DNA of 64,000 bases from Rhizobium sp. R711 (lineage in GTDB: Bacteria > Pseudomonadota > Alphaproteobacteria > Rhizobiales > Rhizobiaceae), in NCBI RefSeq assembly GCF_002211365.1, contig NZ_LOKZ01000004.1:141844-205843 (forward strand). The letters are read 5' to 3'. The notes under the pieces are model-generated. The model saw only the letters and a program-made list of their open reading frames with translations, ran no database searches and was not told where the DNA came from. Each line of letters begins with the position of its first letter. The stretch's first letter is position 1. The translations under genes were made by a program, and so were the position numbers. Positions 43,281 through 52,888 of this stretch are shown in pieces.

Positions 43281-44327
43281 TTACGCCGCCAGCGAGGCGA
43301 TATCGATGACGAAGCGGTAGCGCACGTCGCTCTTCAGAACGCGTTCGTAGGCCTCGTTGACCTGCTGGATGTTGATCTTCTCGATCTCCGAGACGATGTT
43401 GTGTTCGCCGCAGAAGTCGAGCATTTCCTGAGTTTCCTTGATCGAGCCGATCATCGAGCCGGAAATGCTCTTGCGGCCCGGGATCAGCGCGAAGGCAGCG
43501 ACCGGGATGGGGTTTTCCGGAGCGCCAACCACGACGAAGGCGCCGTCGACCTTGACCAGGCCGAGATAGGCATTCCAGTCGATTTCAGCGCTGACCGTGC
43601 AGATCACCAGGTCGAAAGCGCCGGCAAGCCTCTTGAAGGTTTCCTCGTCGCTGGTTGCGTAATATTCCTTGGCGCCGAGCTTCAGGCCGTCTTCCTTCTT
43701 GGAAAGGCTCTGGGAGAGGACGGTAATGTCAGCACCCATGGCAGCGCCGAGCTTGACGCCCATGTGGCCGAGACCGCCCATGCCAACGATCGCGACCTTC
43801 TTGCCGGGGCCGGCATTCCAGTGGCGAAGCGGCGAGTAGAGCGTGATGCCGGCGCAGAGCAGCGGAGCCGAAGCGTCGAGTGGAAGGTTGTCCGGAATGG
43901 ACATGACGTAGCCTTCCTTGACGACGATCGAGTCGGAATAGCCGCCTTGGGTCGCCGTCTTGCCGTCGGCTTCCACGCTATTGTAGGTGCCGACGAGACC
44001 GGGCATGTACTGTTCGCGGTCAACGTCGCGGGTCGCGCAGCCGACGCAGCTGTCAACGAAGCAGCCGACGCCAACGCGGTCGCCGACTTTGAACTTGGTC
44101 ACGGCCGAGCCGACAGCCGAGACGATGCCGGAGATTTCATGGCCCGGTACGATCGGGTAAACGGCATTCTTCCACTCGTTGCGGACGGTGTGGATGTCCG
44201 AATGGCAGATGCCGGCGAACTTGATGTCGATCACGACATCATCAGGATTGGGATCGCGACGCTCGAAGGTGAAGGGCGTGAGCGGCTTAGATGCATCAGT
44301 GGCGGCATAGCCTTTTGCAATAGGCAT
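43281..44327 (-). CDS. Zinc-dependent NAD(P) alcohol dehydrogenase (YahK/CAD-like)
   Basis: A 348-residue medium-chain dehydrogenase. Catalytic zinc ligands and neighbours are present: [16 protein letters not shown] (Cys), [10 protein letters not shown] (His-Glu) and [15 protein letters not shown] (Cys). The cofactor site is [20 protein letters not shown]. In the structural-zinc loop the first two cysteines remain (VDSCVGC) but the third and fourth positions are Arg and Met ([11 protein letters not shown]), so that site is probably empty. ATG 44327 has GGAAG upstream. It is divergent from an AraC-family regulator, a common pairing for this group. Likely reduces aldehydes; substrate unknown. 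Confidence 0.9.
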   Translation of the reverse strand: MPIAKGYAATDASKPLTPFTFERRDPNPDDVVIDIKFAGICHSDIHTVRNEWKNAVYPIVPGHEISGIVSAVGSAVTKFKVGDRVGVGCFVDSCVGCATRDVDREQYMPGLVGTYNSVEADGKTATQGGYSDSIVVKEGYVMSIPDNLPLDASAPLLCAGITLYSPLRHWNAGPGKKVAIVGMGGLGHMGVKLGAAMGADITVLSQSLSKKEDGLKLGAKEYYATSDEETFKRLAGAFDLVICTVSAEIDWNAYLGLVKVDGAFVVVGAPENPIPVAAFALIPGRKSISGSMIGSIKETQEMLDFCGEHNIVSEIEKINIQQVNEAYERVLKSDVRYRFVIDIASLAA

Positions 44328-44410
44328 CCGGGACTTCCTTTCGGGTTGCTGGGCGGATGGCCGAAAATGCATCGGAACGTCTTCGGTGCGGTAGAGCGAT
44401 CCTCCGAGCT

Positions 44411-44430
44411 TTTTGCACGATCCTGCAAAA
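44411..44430. promoter_or_regulatory. Candidate operator between ADH and AraC genes
   Basis: TTTTGCA-N6-TGCAAAA, perfect 7-bp arms, in the 189-bp divergent region. A site for the adjacent AraC-type regulator is the simplest reading, though AraC proteins usually prefer direct repeats. Confidence 0.45.
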
Positions 44431-44516
44431 TTGAGGGGAAGGGCTATTCTCGGGGGCTCGAACCTATCCTAGATAGTCCACATCCCGCCGGCGCCGCAGA
44501 TGAAGGTTTCTTTCGC

Positions 44517-45422
44517 ATGACCCTGCCGTTCAATCCCTATCAGGAGATCGCTTCGATCGCCGCTCGATATGCCGGCGCCGAGGGCGAATTCCGCACTGCT
44601 ATCGAGAGTTTGGGGATCAGCCGCCGACATACGCCGAGCGCGCCTTGCCATGGCAGCTATCGACCTTGCATCGCCATTGTCATCCAGGGCGCCAAGAGCC
44701 TTCGTCTCGGCACCGATGTCATCAACTACGGCGCCGGCGACTACCTTCTGACGTCGCTCGATCTGCCTGTCATCTGGCGGGTGGTCGAGGCGAGCGCGGA
44801 GGTTCCGCATATCTGTCTGACGCTTGCGATCAACAGCGAAAAGGTCCTTGAATTGCTGAGCCGGGCCGATATGCCGCGGCCGGTTATGCCGGGGAGAGGC
44901 CGTGGGATTGCAGTTAATGTCGCGACACCGGAGCTTCTGGACGCGACCGTGCGGCTCTTGCGCTTGCTCGATAGTCCGAAGGATATCGCTGCGATGGCGC
45001 CGCTGATCGAACAGGAAATCCTCTACCGCGTGCTTACAGGCCCCGATGGCGGCCGGCTTATCAACATCGCGGTCGCCGATAGTCATGGCAACCGCATCGC
45101 ACGGGCCATTGCCTGGCTGCGGCAGAACTTCGCGCGCCCGCTGCGCATCGAGGACCTCGCCGAGCAGGTCAATATGAGCGTGTCGTCCTTCCATCATCAT
45201 TTCAAATCCATCACGGCGATGACGCCGGTGCAGTTCCAGAAGCAGCTGCGGCTGCATGAGGCACGTCGTCTGATGCTAGTCGAGCGGCTGGATGCCGGCA
45301 CGGCCGGGCATCGGGTCGGCTATCAAAGTCCTTCGCAGTTCAGTCGCGAATACAGCCGGGTCTACGGTCTGTCGCCCGTGCGAGACGTCGAGGCGGCACG
45401 CGAACCGCTTGATGGTGCGTGA
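44517..45422 (+). CDS. AraC family regulator (AraC_N type)
   Basis: A 301-residue regulator. The N-terminal AraC_N domain is seen in RPCIAIVIQGAKSLRLGTDV and DYLLTSLDLPVIWRVVEASA; the C-terminal double helix-turn-helix in RIEDLAEQVNMSVSSFHHHF followed by MTPVQFQKQLRLHEARRLML, then GHRVGYQSPSQFSREYSRVY. ATG 44517 was chosen because AraC_N proteins begin close to this point; the open frame continues far upstream only as antisense of the alcohol dehydrogenase gene. It is divergent from that gene and most likely activates it in response to an aldehyde or alcohol. Confidence 0.9.
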   Translation: MTLPFNPYQEIASIAARYAGAEGEFRTAIESLGISRRHTPSAPCHGSYRPCIAIVIQGAKSLRLGTDVINYGAGDYLLTSLDLPVIWRVVEASAEVPHICLTLAINSEKVLELLSRADMPRPVMPGRGRGIAVNVATPELLDATVRLLRLLDSPKDIAAMAPLIEQEILYRVLTGPDGGRLINIAVADSHGNRIARAIAWLRQNFARPLRIEDLAEQVNMSVSSFHHHFKSITAMTPVQFQKQLRLHEARRLMLVERLDAGTAGHRVGYQSPSQFSREYSRVYGLSPVRDVEAAREPLDGA

Positions 45423-45554
45423 GGCGCCTGTCGGCGTTGTTGGATTTGGTCGGGGCAGGAGTTGTATTGAGATTCGGCGCTGCCCTGCAGCATGAAATTT
45501 TCCCTTTGTGCCGCTTGACGCGCATAGTGGTTTGCACCATAAAGCTTGCGAACC

Positions 45555-45568
45555 GTACCGTACGGTAC
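45555..45568. promoter_or_regulatory. Perfect 14-bp palindrome, candidate TetR operator
   Basis: GTACCGTACGGTAC, a perfect palindrome 17 bp upstream of the GTG start of the TetR-family gene. Such sequences are typical autoregulatory sites of TetR-family repressors. The site could also influence ilvC if the two genes share a transcript. Confidence 0.6.
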
Positions 45569-45585
45569 TTATCGGGAGTGAGGCC

Positions 45586-47302
<1,717 letters not shown>

Positions 47303-47326
47303 GCGGTTTCAAACTGCTGGCTCACG

Positions 47327-47357
47327 AGGCCGGGGCGAAAGCTCCGGCCTTTATTTT
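47327..47357 (+). terminator. Rho-independent terminator after ilvC
   Basis: 10-bp stem AGGCCGGGGC / GCTCCGGCCT (one G-U pair) closed by a GAAA tetraloop and followed by TTATTTTT. It overlaps the last codons of the convergent methyltransferase gene. Confidence 0.9.
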
Positions 47358-47938
47358 TGCGTCCGTACCGCGAGCCACCGGGTCGGCTTTCCGTCGTAGC
47401 CCGTGCCATCACCCTCGCTGATGACGATGTTGTGCCAGCCGCCGTTGCTCAGCATTTCCGAGAGCAGTTCCGCCGAAGGGTAGTTGTAGTAGCGTCCAAA
47501 GCCGTCATGCCCTTCGGCCTCGCCCGCCTTGAAGGTGGCGTGAAAGGTGCCGCCGGGCCTCAGCGCGGTGCGGATACGTTCCAGCACATCGGGGAGGGCT
47601 GCTCGCGGGACGTGCAAGAGGCTCGCCTCGGCCCATACTCCGTCGAAGGCTTCTTCCTCATCCAAATCCTCGAAGTGCAGAACGGCGACAGGACGCTTCA
47701 GAAGGGTTTCCGCCTGCTGCGCGATCGCCGGCGATCCATCTGATGGCGTCACGTCGAAGCCCTTCGATAGCATGTAGGCGCTGTCCTGGCCGCCGCCGCA
47801 GCCCAGATCGAGAATGGCTGCACCTGGCGGCAGCAGCGACAAAAAGGCGTCCAGCCGTCGAACCGGCAGCGTGCGTTGCCGCGCGGCATAGGTGGCCGCG
47901 TTGTCGTGGTAGAATGAAGATGTACTCTCGTTTGCCAT
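47351..47938 (-). CDS. Class I SAM-dependent methyltransferase
   Basis: A 195-residue methyltransferase with the motif I LPPGAAILDLGCGGGQDSAY MLSKGFDVTPSDGSPAIAQQ, then HFEDLDEEEAFDGVWAEASL and LRPGGTFHATFKAGEAEGHD. It belongs to the broad Methyltransf_25/11 group, so the acceptor cannot be predicted (small molecules or tellurite-type detoxification enzymes look similar). ATG 47938 has GGGCGAACGATC upstream as a weak ribosome binding region. Convergent with ilvC; the ilvC terminator overlaps its 3' end. Confidence 0.85.
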   Translation of the reverse strand: MANESTSSFYHDNAATYAARQRTLPVRRLDAFLSLLPPGAAILDLGCGGGQDSAYMLSKGFDVTPSDGSPAIAQQAETLLKRPVAVLHFEDLDEEEAFDGVWAEASLLHVPRAALPDVLERIRTALRPGGTFHATFKAGEAEGHDGFGRYYNYPSAELLSEMLSNGGWHNIVISEGDGTGYDGKPTRWLAVRTQK

Positions 47939-47983
47939 GATCGTTCGCCCGATGACCCAAGGCCGGAGTTACACGCACAAAGT

Positions 47984-48002
47984 CGCCGCCTTTGAGGCGG
48001 CG
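47984..48002 (-). terminator. Possible terminator after GlsB-like gene
   Basis: CGCCGCC-TTTGA-GGCGGCG, perfect 7-bp stem 26 bp beyond the GlsB-like stop codon on the minus strand. The following T-run is weak (ACTTTG). Confidence 0.4.
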
Positions 48003-48028
48003 CTCATCCCGTCGACATAAAAACAGAG

Positions 48029-48286
48029 CTAGATGGAACGGCGCCCGCTGACGGCGTGGTACAGCCAGAGAACGACGACGGCACCGATGACGGCGACAAC
48101 GAGGCTGTAGATATTGAAGCCCGTTATGCCGGATGCGCCGAAGAAGCTGAAGATGACGCCGCCGACGATCGCTCCGACGATCCCGAGGACGATGTCCATC
48201 AACATGCCCGCGCCCGACTTGTTGACGATCTTGCTGCCGATGAACCCGGCGATCAGTCCAAGGATAATCCAACCGATTACTGACAT
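48029..48286 (-). CDS. GlsB/YeaQ/YmgE family stress-response membrane protein
   Basis: An 85-residue membrane protein with three hydrophobic segments: MSVIGWIILGLIAGFIGSKI, GAGMLMDIVLGIVGAIVGGV and IYSLVVAVIGAVVVLWLYHA. This is the Transgly_assoc (GlsB/YeaQ/YmgE) family, small inner-membrane proteins induced by envelope or acid stress; the biochemical role is unknown. It is divergent from the YidB-like gene, with 152 bp between them containing a perfect palindrome. Confidence 0.9.
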   Translation of the reverse strand: MSVIGWIILGLIAGFIGSKIVNKSGAGMLMDIVLGIVGAIVGGVIFSFFGASGITGFNIYSLVVAVIGAVVVLWLYHAVSGRRSI

Positions 48287-48362
48287 CTGCCATTCCCCTC
48301 CTTGATTGGTTGAATATTCAGACCATCTTCCCGTTTAAGCTAAATAGCTCGTCGGGGAATTC

Positions 48363-48380
48363 AAGGTTCGCGAGAACCTT
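48363..48380. promoter_or_regulatory. Palindrome in GlsB/YidB divergent region
   Basis: AAGGTTC-GCGA-GAACCTT, perfect 7-bp arms, 58 bp upstream of the YidB-like start. It may be an operator or an mRNA 5'-leader hairpin. It is not the alphaproteobacterial LexA site, which is a direct repeat. Confidence 0.4.
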
Positions 48381-48438
48381 ATGCTTTCATTCTACAGTTG
48401 TTGTTCATGGAAATGAAGAAATCGAAAAGGAGGATGGC

Positions 48439-48888
48439 ATGGGTATCTTCGACGACGCTGTTCCAGGCGGAAATATATCGAAGCCGATCATGATCGCACT
48501 TGGCGCGTTGCTGGTGGGGAAGCTCCTCGGCGGCGGAGGAAGCCAGACGGATCCAGCCGCTCAGCAGGCCAACCCGCAGACCGGTGACGGCGGGCTTCTC
48601 GGTGGGCTCGGGGGTCTCGGCGGCCTTCTCGGCAAGCTGACGGAAGCCGGGCAGGGCGATACGGTCGACTCCTGGGTCCAGCCTGGGCAGAACAGGCCGA
48701 TCGCACCTGGCAGTCTCAATGATGCGCTGGGCTCCAAGACGATCAGCGATCTCGCACGTCAGGCGGGAATCAGTGAGCAGGAGCTACTGAACCAATTGTC
48801 GACCGTTCTGCCTGGAGTGGTCGACAAGCTGACGCCGCGCGGCCAGCTGCCGACGCAAGAGCAGATCGCGGCCCTGTTCCATTCCTGA
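48439..48888 (+). CDS. YidB-like DUF937 family protein
   Basis: A 149-residue protein of the YidB/DUF937 type. It begins MGIFDDAVPGG, has a hydrophobic stretch ISKPIMIALGALLVGKLLGG, a Gly/Leu-rich repeat region GGLLGGLGGLGGLLGKL (about 52-68), and the conserved C-terminal part VDSWVQPGQNRPIAPGSLND, ISDLARQAGISEQELLNQLS and VLPGVVDKLTPRG. Function unknown; homologues occur in many proteobacteria. ATG 48439 is preceded by AAGGAGG at ideal spacing. Confidence 0.85.
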   Translation: MGIFDDAVPGGNISKPIMIALGALLVGKLLGGGGSQTDPAAQQANPQTGDGGLLGGLGGLGGLLGKLTEAGQGDTVDSWVQPGQNRPIAPGSLNDALGSKTISDLARQAGISEQELLNQLSTVLPGVVDKLTPRGQLPTQEQIAALFHS

Positions 48889-48924
48889 GCTCGGCACGTT
48901 CGAGCTGCGGTCTCGGAAAAGATC

Positions 48925-48953
48925 TTCCCCGTTTCCCGTCGGGAAGCGGGGGT
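48925..48953. terminator. Long hairpin after YidB-like gene
   Basis: CCCCGTTTCCCG (48927-48938) pairs almost fully with CGGGAAGCGGGG (48940-48951). It lacks a T-tract, so it may stabilise the transcript end rather than terminate. No other feature is seen between 48889 and 49056. Confidence 0.35.
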
Positions 48954-49056
48954 GAAGGAGTGTTTTCCCCATACCACCCCGAAACTCCTTGATTTTGCCA
49001 ACGGCTGAAGCATAGCGCCTATCGGCGCAAGCCATGACCTTTGCTCCCGTCCTGCC

Positions 49057-49081
49057 AAAAAAACCGGGCGCCGCCCGGTTT
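49057..49081 (-). terminator. Rho-independent terminator after ilvE
   Basis: AAACCGGGC-GCC-GCCCGGTTT stem, with a run of A on the plus strand that reads as a T-run in the direction of ilvE transcription. About 50 bp beyond the ilvE stop codon. Confidence 0.85.
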
Positions 49082-49130
49082 CTAAATCTCTGAATTTACT
49101 GGTGGTCGGCTGCTCGCCGCCCCGTTGACC

Positions 49131-50231
49131 TCAGGCCAGGATGCGACGTGTCCAGCCGCGCTCATCGTTCGTTACGCCCTTCTGCAGGCCAACGAGCTCC
49201 TGACGCAGCTCGCTAGTCAGCTTGCCGGTCTGTCCGTCTCCGATCAGGAATTCGCCGCCCGCGTGCCGCACCAGGCCGATGCCCGCGAGTACTGCTGCGG
49301 TTCCGCAAGCGAAGGCTTCCACGAGCTTGCCACTGGCCGCATCGTTCTGCCATTCCGCGAACGAGTAGGGACGCTGCTCGACGCGCAAGCCCCTTTCTTC
49401 GGCGAGAACGATCACCGAGGCGCGCGTGATGCCCGGCAGGATCGTGCCGCCGAGAGGCGGGGTTACGACAGATCCGTCGTTCATGACGAAGAATACGTTC
49501 ATCCCGCCGAGTTCTTCGACCCAGCGATGTTCCGCTGCATCAAGGAACACAACCTGGTCGCAGTCCTTCTTCGCCGCTTCGGCCTGTGCCACGAGGCTGG
49601 CGGCGTAGTTTCCGCCACATTTGGCGGCACCGGTGCCGCCGGCCGCTGCACGGGTATATTCAGTCTCGACCCACAGGGAGACCGCCTTCGCTCCACCTTT
49701 GAAGTAGGCGCCCACAGGGGAGGCAATGATACAGAAGATATACTCCTGGGCGGGGCGGACGCCGAGGAATGCCTCGTTGGCGAACATGAATGGGCGCAGG
49801 TAGAGGCTGCCGTCGCCTGATGGAATCCATTCCTTGTCGACACGGACAAGTTCTTCGACCGCCTTGAGGAAAAGCTCTGTCGGAACGGCGGGCATCGCCA
49901 TCCTGGCCGCCGACTGCGCAAAACGGCGGGCGTTCTCTTCAGGCCGGAAGAGCAGAATGCGACCATCGTCCGCCCTGTAGGCTTTCATGCCCTCAAAGAT
50001 TTCCTGAGCATAGTGCAGCACCGCGCTGGCAGGATCGAGTTCCAAAGGCCGTCTGGGCGTAACCTTTGCATCGTGCCAGCCGTGCTCGGGAGTCCACCGT
50101 GCCAGAACCATGTGATCCGTGAAGACCTTTCCAAAGCCGGGCGACTCCAGGGCCTGAGTTCGATCGGCCTCCGAGACCGGCGACGTGTGGAATTCGATCT
50201 TGATTTCAGGAGTGTTCAACGACGCGGGCAT
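49131..50231 (-). CDS. ilvE: Branched-chain amino acid aminotransferase
   Basis: A 366-residue PLP-dependent class IV aminotransferase interconverting branched-chain amino acids and their 2-oxo acids. Elements: GFGKVFTDHMVLARWTPEHG, HYAQEIFEGMKAYRADDGRI, LYLRPFMFANEAFLGVRPAQ, the PLP-lysine in GGTGAAKCGGNYAASL, and EELGGMNVFFVMNDGSVVTP with GTILPGITRASVI. ATG 50231 has AAGG 8 bp upstream; ATG 50246 is an alternative. It ends at a clear terminator (49057-49081) and is divergent from another aminotransferase gene. Its length (about 366) fits the large, eukaryote-like BCAT group rather than E. coli IlvE (about 309). Confidence 0.93.
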   Translation of the reverse strand: MPASLNTPEIKIEFHTSPVSEADRTQALESPGFGKVFTDHMVLARWTPEHGWHDAKVTPRRPLELDPASAVLHYAQEIFEGMKAYRADDGRILLFRPEENARRFAQSAARMAMPAVPTELFLKAVEELVRVDKEWIPSGDGSLYLRPFMFANEAFLGVRPAQEYIFCIIASPVGAYFKGGAKAVSLWVETEYTRAAAGGTGAAKCGGNYAASLVAQAEAAKKDCDQVVFLDAAEHRWVEELGGMNVFFVMNDGSVVTPPLGGTILPGITRASVIVLAEERGLRVEQRPYSFAEWQNDAASGKLVEAFACGTAAVLAGIGLVRHAGGEFLIGDGQTGKLTSELRQELVGLQKGVTNDERGWTRRILA

Positions 50232-50421
50232 TACTGGCACCTTCATAGCATGTTGGATAGTGGCGGCGACACTACCGCCACAGAGTGGGTCTTGAAAAGA
50301 TCGATTTCGGCCGGTTCTTCCTGAAATTCTCACGGTAGCAAACAAATAGGTCAGCAATGTTGACTTATCTTTTGTTGCGTGGTTCTGTCGCGTAAACACG
50401 AAAAATTACGAGGAAATGCCC

Positions 50422-51642
50422 ATGTTGAATTGGGAAAGCATATACGCGACGCGTTCTTCACGTATGCGCGCATCGGAGATTCGCGAACTCCTGAAGCTTC
50501 TTGACCGCCCTGACATCATTTCCTTTGCAGGTGGAATTCCGGATCCGGCACTTTTCCCCGATCAGGAATTCAAGGCGGCTTACGCCGATATCTTCAACAG
50601 TTCAGCCGTGAACTCGGCGCTGCAGTATTCGGTCAGCGAAGGCTACAAGCCGCTTCGTGAATGGCTGGTCAAGCAAATGGCCGCGCTCAACATTCCGTGC
50701 GAGCTTGAGAACGTCTTCGTCGTGTCCGGTTCGCAGCAGGGCTTGGACTATCTCGGCAAGCTTTTCCTGTCGCCCAATGATACGGCACTTGTCACCTGCC
50801 CGACCTATCTCGGCGCCCTCCAGGCCTTCAACGCCTACGAGCCGAGCTACGACCAGCTGACGCCGAACGGCAACCGCACGCCGGACTCCTATAAGGCGCA
50901 GGCGTCGGCTGTAGGCGGCAAGGTGAAATTCGCCTATCTCTCGGCCGATTTTGCCAACCCAACTGGCGAGACAGTCGATCAGGCGGGTCGAGAGAACGTC
51001 CTCGCCCTGGCAGAAGATCTCGATATCGCGGTCATTGAAGACGCAGCCTATCAGTCACTGCGTTACGACGGGACGCCGATCGCGCCGATCCTTGCGACCG
51101 AAATTGCCAAGAAGGGTCACATCAACGATACCCGCACGATCTATTGCGGCAGCTTCTCGAAGACGCTGGCTCCAGGTCTTCGCGTCGGCTTCATCGTTGC
51201 CAATGCTCCCGTCATCCGTAAGCTGGTGCTGATGAAGCAGGCGGCCGACCTGCACTCCTCGACGATCAATCAGATGGCGATTGCGCACGTCGCGGAACGC
51301 GGTTTTGATGCTCAGGTCGCGAAGATCAAGTCTGTCTACAGTCATCGCCGGAATGTCATGCTGGCTGCGCTTGAGAAGTACATGCCTGCCGGTACGAGCT
51401 GGACCAAGCCGGAAGGCGGCATGTTCATCTGGGTGACGCTGCCTGATGGCATGGATGGTGCCACGCTGCTCGCCAAGTCGCTTGAAACGGCCAAGGTCGC
51501 TTTCGTCCCCGGCAAGGCATTCTTCGCCGATGGCTCCGGCGAGAACACGTTCCGCGTCAGCTTCTCCTGCGCCAATGATCAGATGATCGAGGAGGGGATC
51601 AGCCGCCTTGGTGCGCTGATCGCCGGTGAAATCGGCGGCTGA
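50422..51642 (+). CDS. PLP-dependent aminotransferase, class I/II (MocR-like fold, no regulator domain)
   Basis: A 406-residue aminotransferase of fold type I. Motifs: IISFAGGIPDPALFPDQEFK, QYSVSEGYKPLREWLVKQMA, VVSGSQQGLDYLGKLFLSPN, SADFANPTGETVDQAGRENV, and the PLP-binding lysine in YCGSFSKTLAPGLRVGFIV. The group includes 2-aminoadipate and kynurenine-type aminotransferases (LysN, ARO8-like); exact substrate is not fixed by sequence. ATG 50422 with GAGG 8 bp upstream is chosen over ATG 50416, whose spacing would be 2 bp. Divergent from ilvE; the 190-bp gap holds an imperfect repeat (AGGTCA...TGACTT, 50349-50366). Confidence 0.88.
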   Translation: MLNWESIYATRSSRMRASEIRELLKLLDRPDIISFAGGIPDPALFPDQEFKAAYADIFNSSAVNSALQYSVSEGYKPLREWLVKQMAALNIPCELENVFVVSGSQQGLDYLGKLFLSPNDTALVTCPTYLGALQAFNAYEPSYDQLTPNGNRTPDSYKAQASAVGGKVKFAYLSADFANPTGETVDQAGRENVLALAEDLDIAVIEDAAYQSLRYDGTPIAPILATEIAKKGHINDTRTIYCGSFSKTLAPGLRVGFIVANAPVIRKLVLMKQAADLHSSTINQMAIAHVAERGFDAQVAKIKSVYSHRRNVMLAALEKYMPAGTSWTKPEGGMFIWVTLPDGMDGATLLAKSLETAKVAFVPGKAFFADGSGENTFRVSFSCANDQMIEEGISRLGALIAGEIGG

Positions 51643-51667
51643 TTGGCCGCCGACTTTTCAGAACCAA

Positions 51668-52726
51668 CTAACGATTCAAGTGCGGGCCGAACAATTCCAG
51701 ATCGGCCTCACTCAGCCGGTCTTTTGCGGTGTTGAGCTGGTGCCAATACGGATAAAGCACAGGTGGCAGGCTGACCGCATCGAGGCGCTTGCGCTCGTCT
51801 TCGGTCAGCTTCAGCTCGGCGGCTGCCAGATTGTCCTTGAACTGGGCTTCGGTGCGGCCACCGATGATGACTGACGTGACAGCCTTGCGGCCTATCAACC
51901 AGGCAAGCGCCACCTGGGCTGCCGACACAGCACGGTCGTCGGCGATCGCCACCAGCGTTTCCACGATATTCCAGAGACGGTTTTCGTCGCGGATCGGGGG
52001 CTCGGTCCAACCTGCGAACTGACGCGAGCCTTCCGGTGCTGCCTGGTTGCGGCGATGCTTGCCGGAAAGCAGGCCGGCCGCGAGCGGGCTCCAGACGAGC
52101 ACGCCGAGCCCCTGGTCGATGCTGATCGGGAGTAGCTCGTACTCGGCATCGCGCGCTTCGAGCGTGTAGTGGATCTGCTGGCTGACGAAGCGTTCGCGCT
52201 TTTCCCTCTCGCTGACGCCAAGGGCCTTCATGATATGCCAGCCTGAGAAATTCGAGCAGCCGACATAGCGGACCTTGCCCTGACGGACGAGCGTGTCTAG
52301 CGCCTCCATGGTTTCTTCGAGGGGCGTTTGGCCATCCCATTCGTGAAGCTGGTAAAGATCAATGACGTCAGTCTTCATGCGTCGCAGGCTGGCTTCGCAA
52401 GCATTGATGAGATGGTAGCGGGAGGAACCAACGTCGTTCGGTCCTTCTCCCATCGGGAAGCGGGCCTTGGTCGCGATCAGCACGCCATTCTTTCGCGGCC
52501 CGCCAATGATCTCGCCCAGGATTTCCTCGCAGACGCCCTGTGAGTAGACGTCAGCCGTATCGATGAGGTTGACGCCGGCGTCGAGGCAGATGTCGACGAG
52601 CCTGCGCGCTTCGGTGACCCCGAGATCGCCCACCATCTTCGCCCAGCCTTGGCCGCCGAACGTCATCGTGCCCATCGTCACAGTCGAAACCTTGAGGCCG
52701 GAGCGACCGAGAAGCCGGTATTCCAT
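51668..52726 (-). CDS. Aldo/keto reductase
   Basis: A 352-residue aldo/keto reductase. Catalytic residues: GVNLIDTADVYSQGVCEEIL (Asp, Tyr), GVLIATKARFPMGEGPNDVG (Lys) and DLYQLHEWDGQTPLEETM (His). The cofactor segment VTSVIIGGRTEAQFKDNLAA is intact. It is clearly paralogous to the reductase at 3563-4597 (same length class, same GVxTEARRL/EARRL and GRxTGK/GLLSGK blocks). ATG 52726 has TGGAGGA upstream. Stand-alone gene, convergent with the aminotransferase. Substrate unknown. Confidence 0.9.
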   Translation of the reverse strand: MEYRLLGRSGLKVSTVTMGTMTFGGQGWAKMVGDLGVTEARRLVDICLDAGVNLIDTADVYSQGVCEEILGEIIGGPRKNGVLIATKARFPMGEGPNDVGSSRYHLINACEASLRRMKTDVIDLYQLHEWDGQTPLEETMEALDTLVRQGKVRYVGCSNFSGWHIMKALGVSEREKRERFVSQQIHYTLEARDAEYELLPISIDQGLGVLVWSPLAAGLLSGKHRRNQAAPEGSRQFAGWTEPPIRDENRLWNIVETLVAIADDRAVSAAQVALAWLIGRKAVTSVIIGGRTEAQFKDNLAAAELKLTEDERKRLDAVSLPPVLYPYWHQLNTAKDRLSEADLELFGPHLNR

Positions 52727-52888
52727 TTGCGTCCTCCAAAAATGCATGAGTCAAAACGTGTGGTAGAAGATAGGGGCGGGGTAGGCGGGTCAAGAGCACG
52801 ATTGCACGTTAGCGTCGCGAAGCCGACTGTCACAATCATGTTATCCGCGATGGCTAAGGAACAGCTCTCCCACCATCGAGGATCCGCC

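Noticed and set aside
43272..44516. N-terminal extension of the AraC-type regulator to more than 700 residues
   Set aside because: The extra part is the antisense of the alcohol dehydrogenase; family members start near 44517.
48363..48380. LexA (SOS) box
   Set aside because: The alphaproteobacterial LexA site is a direct repeat GTTC-N7-GTTC; this is an inverted repeat GTTC-N4-GAAC.
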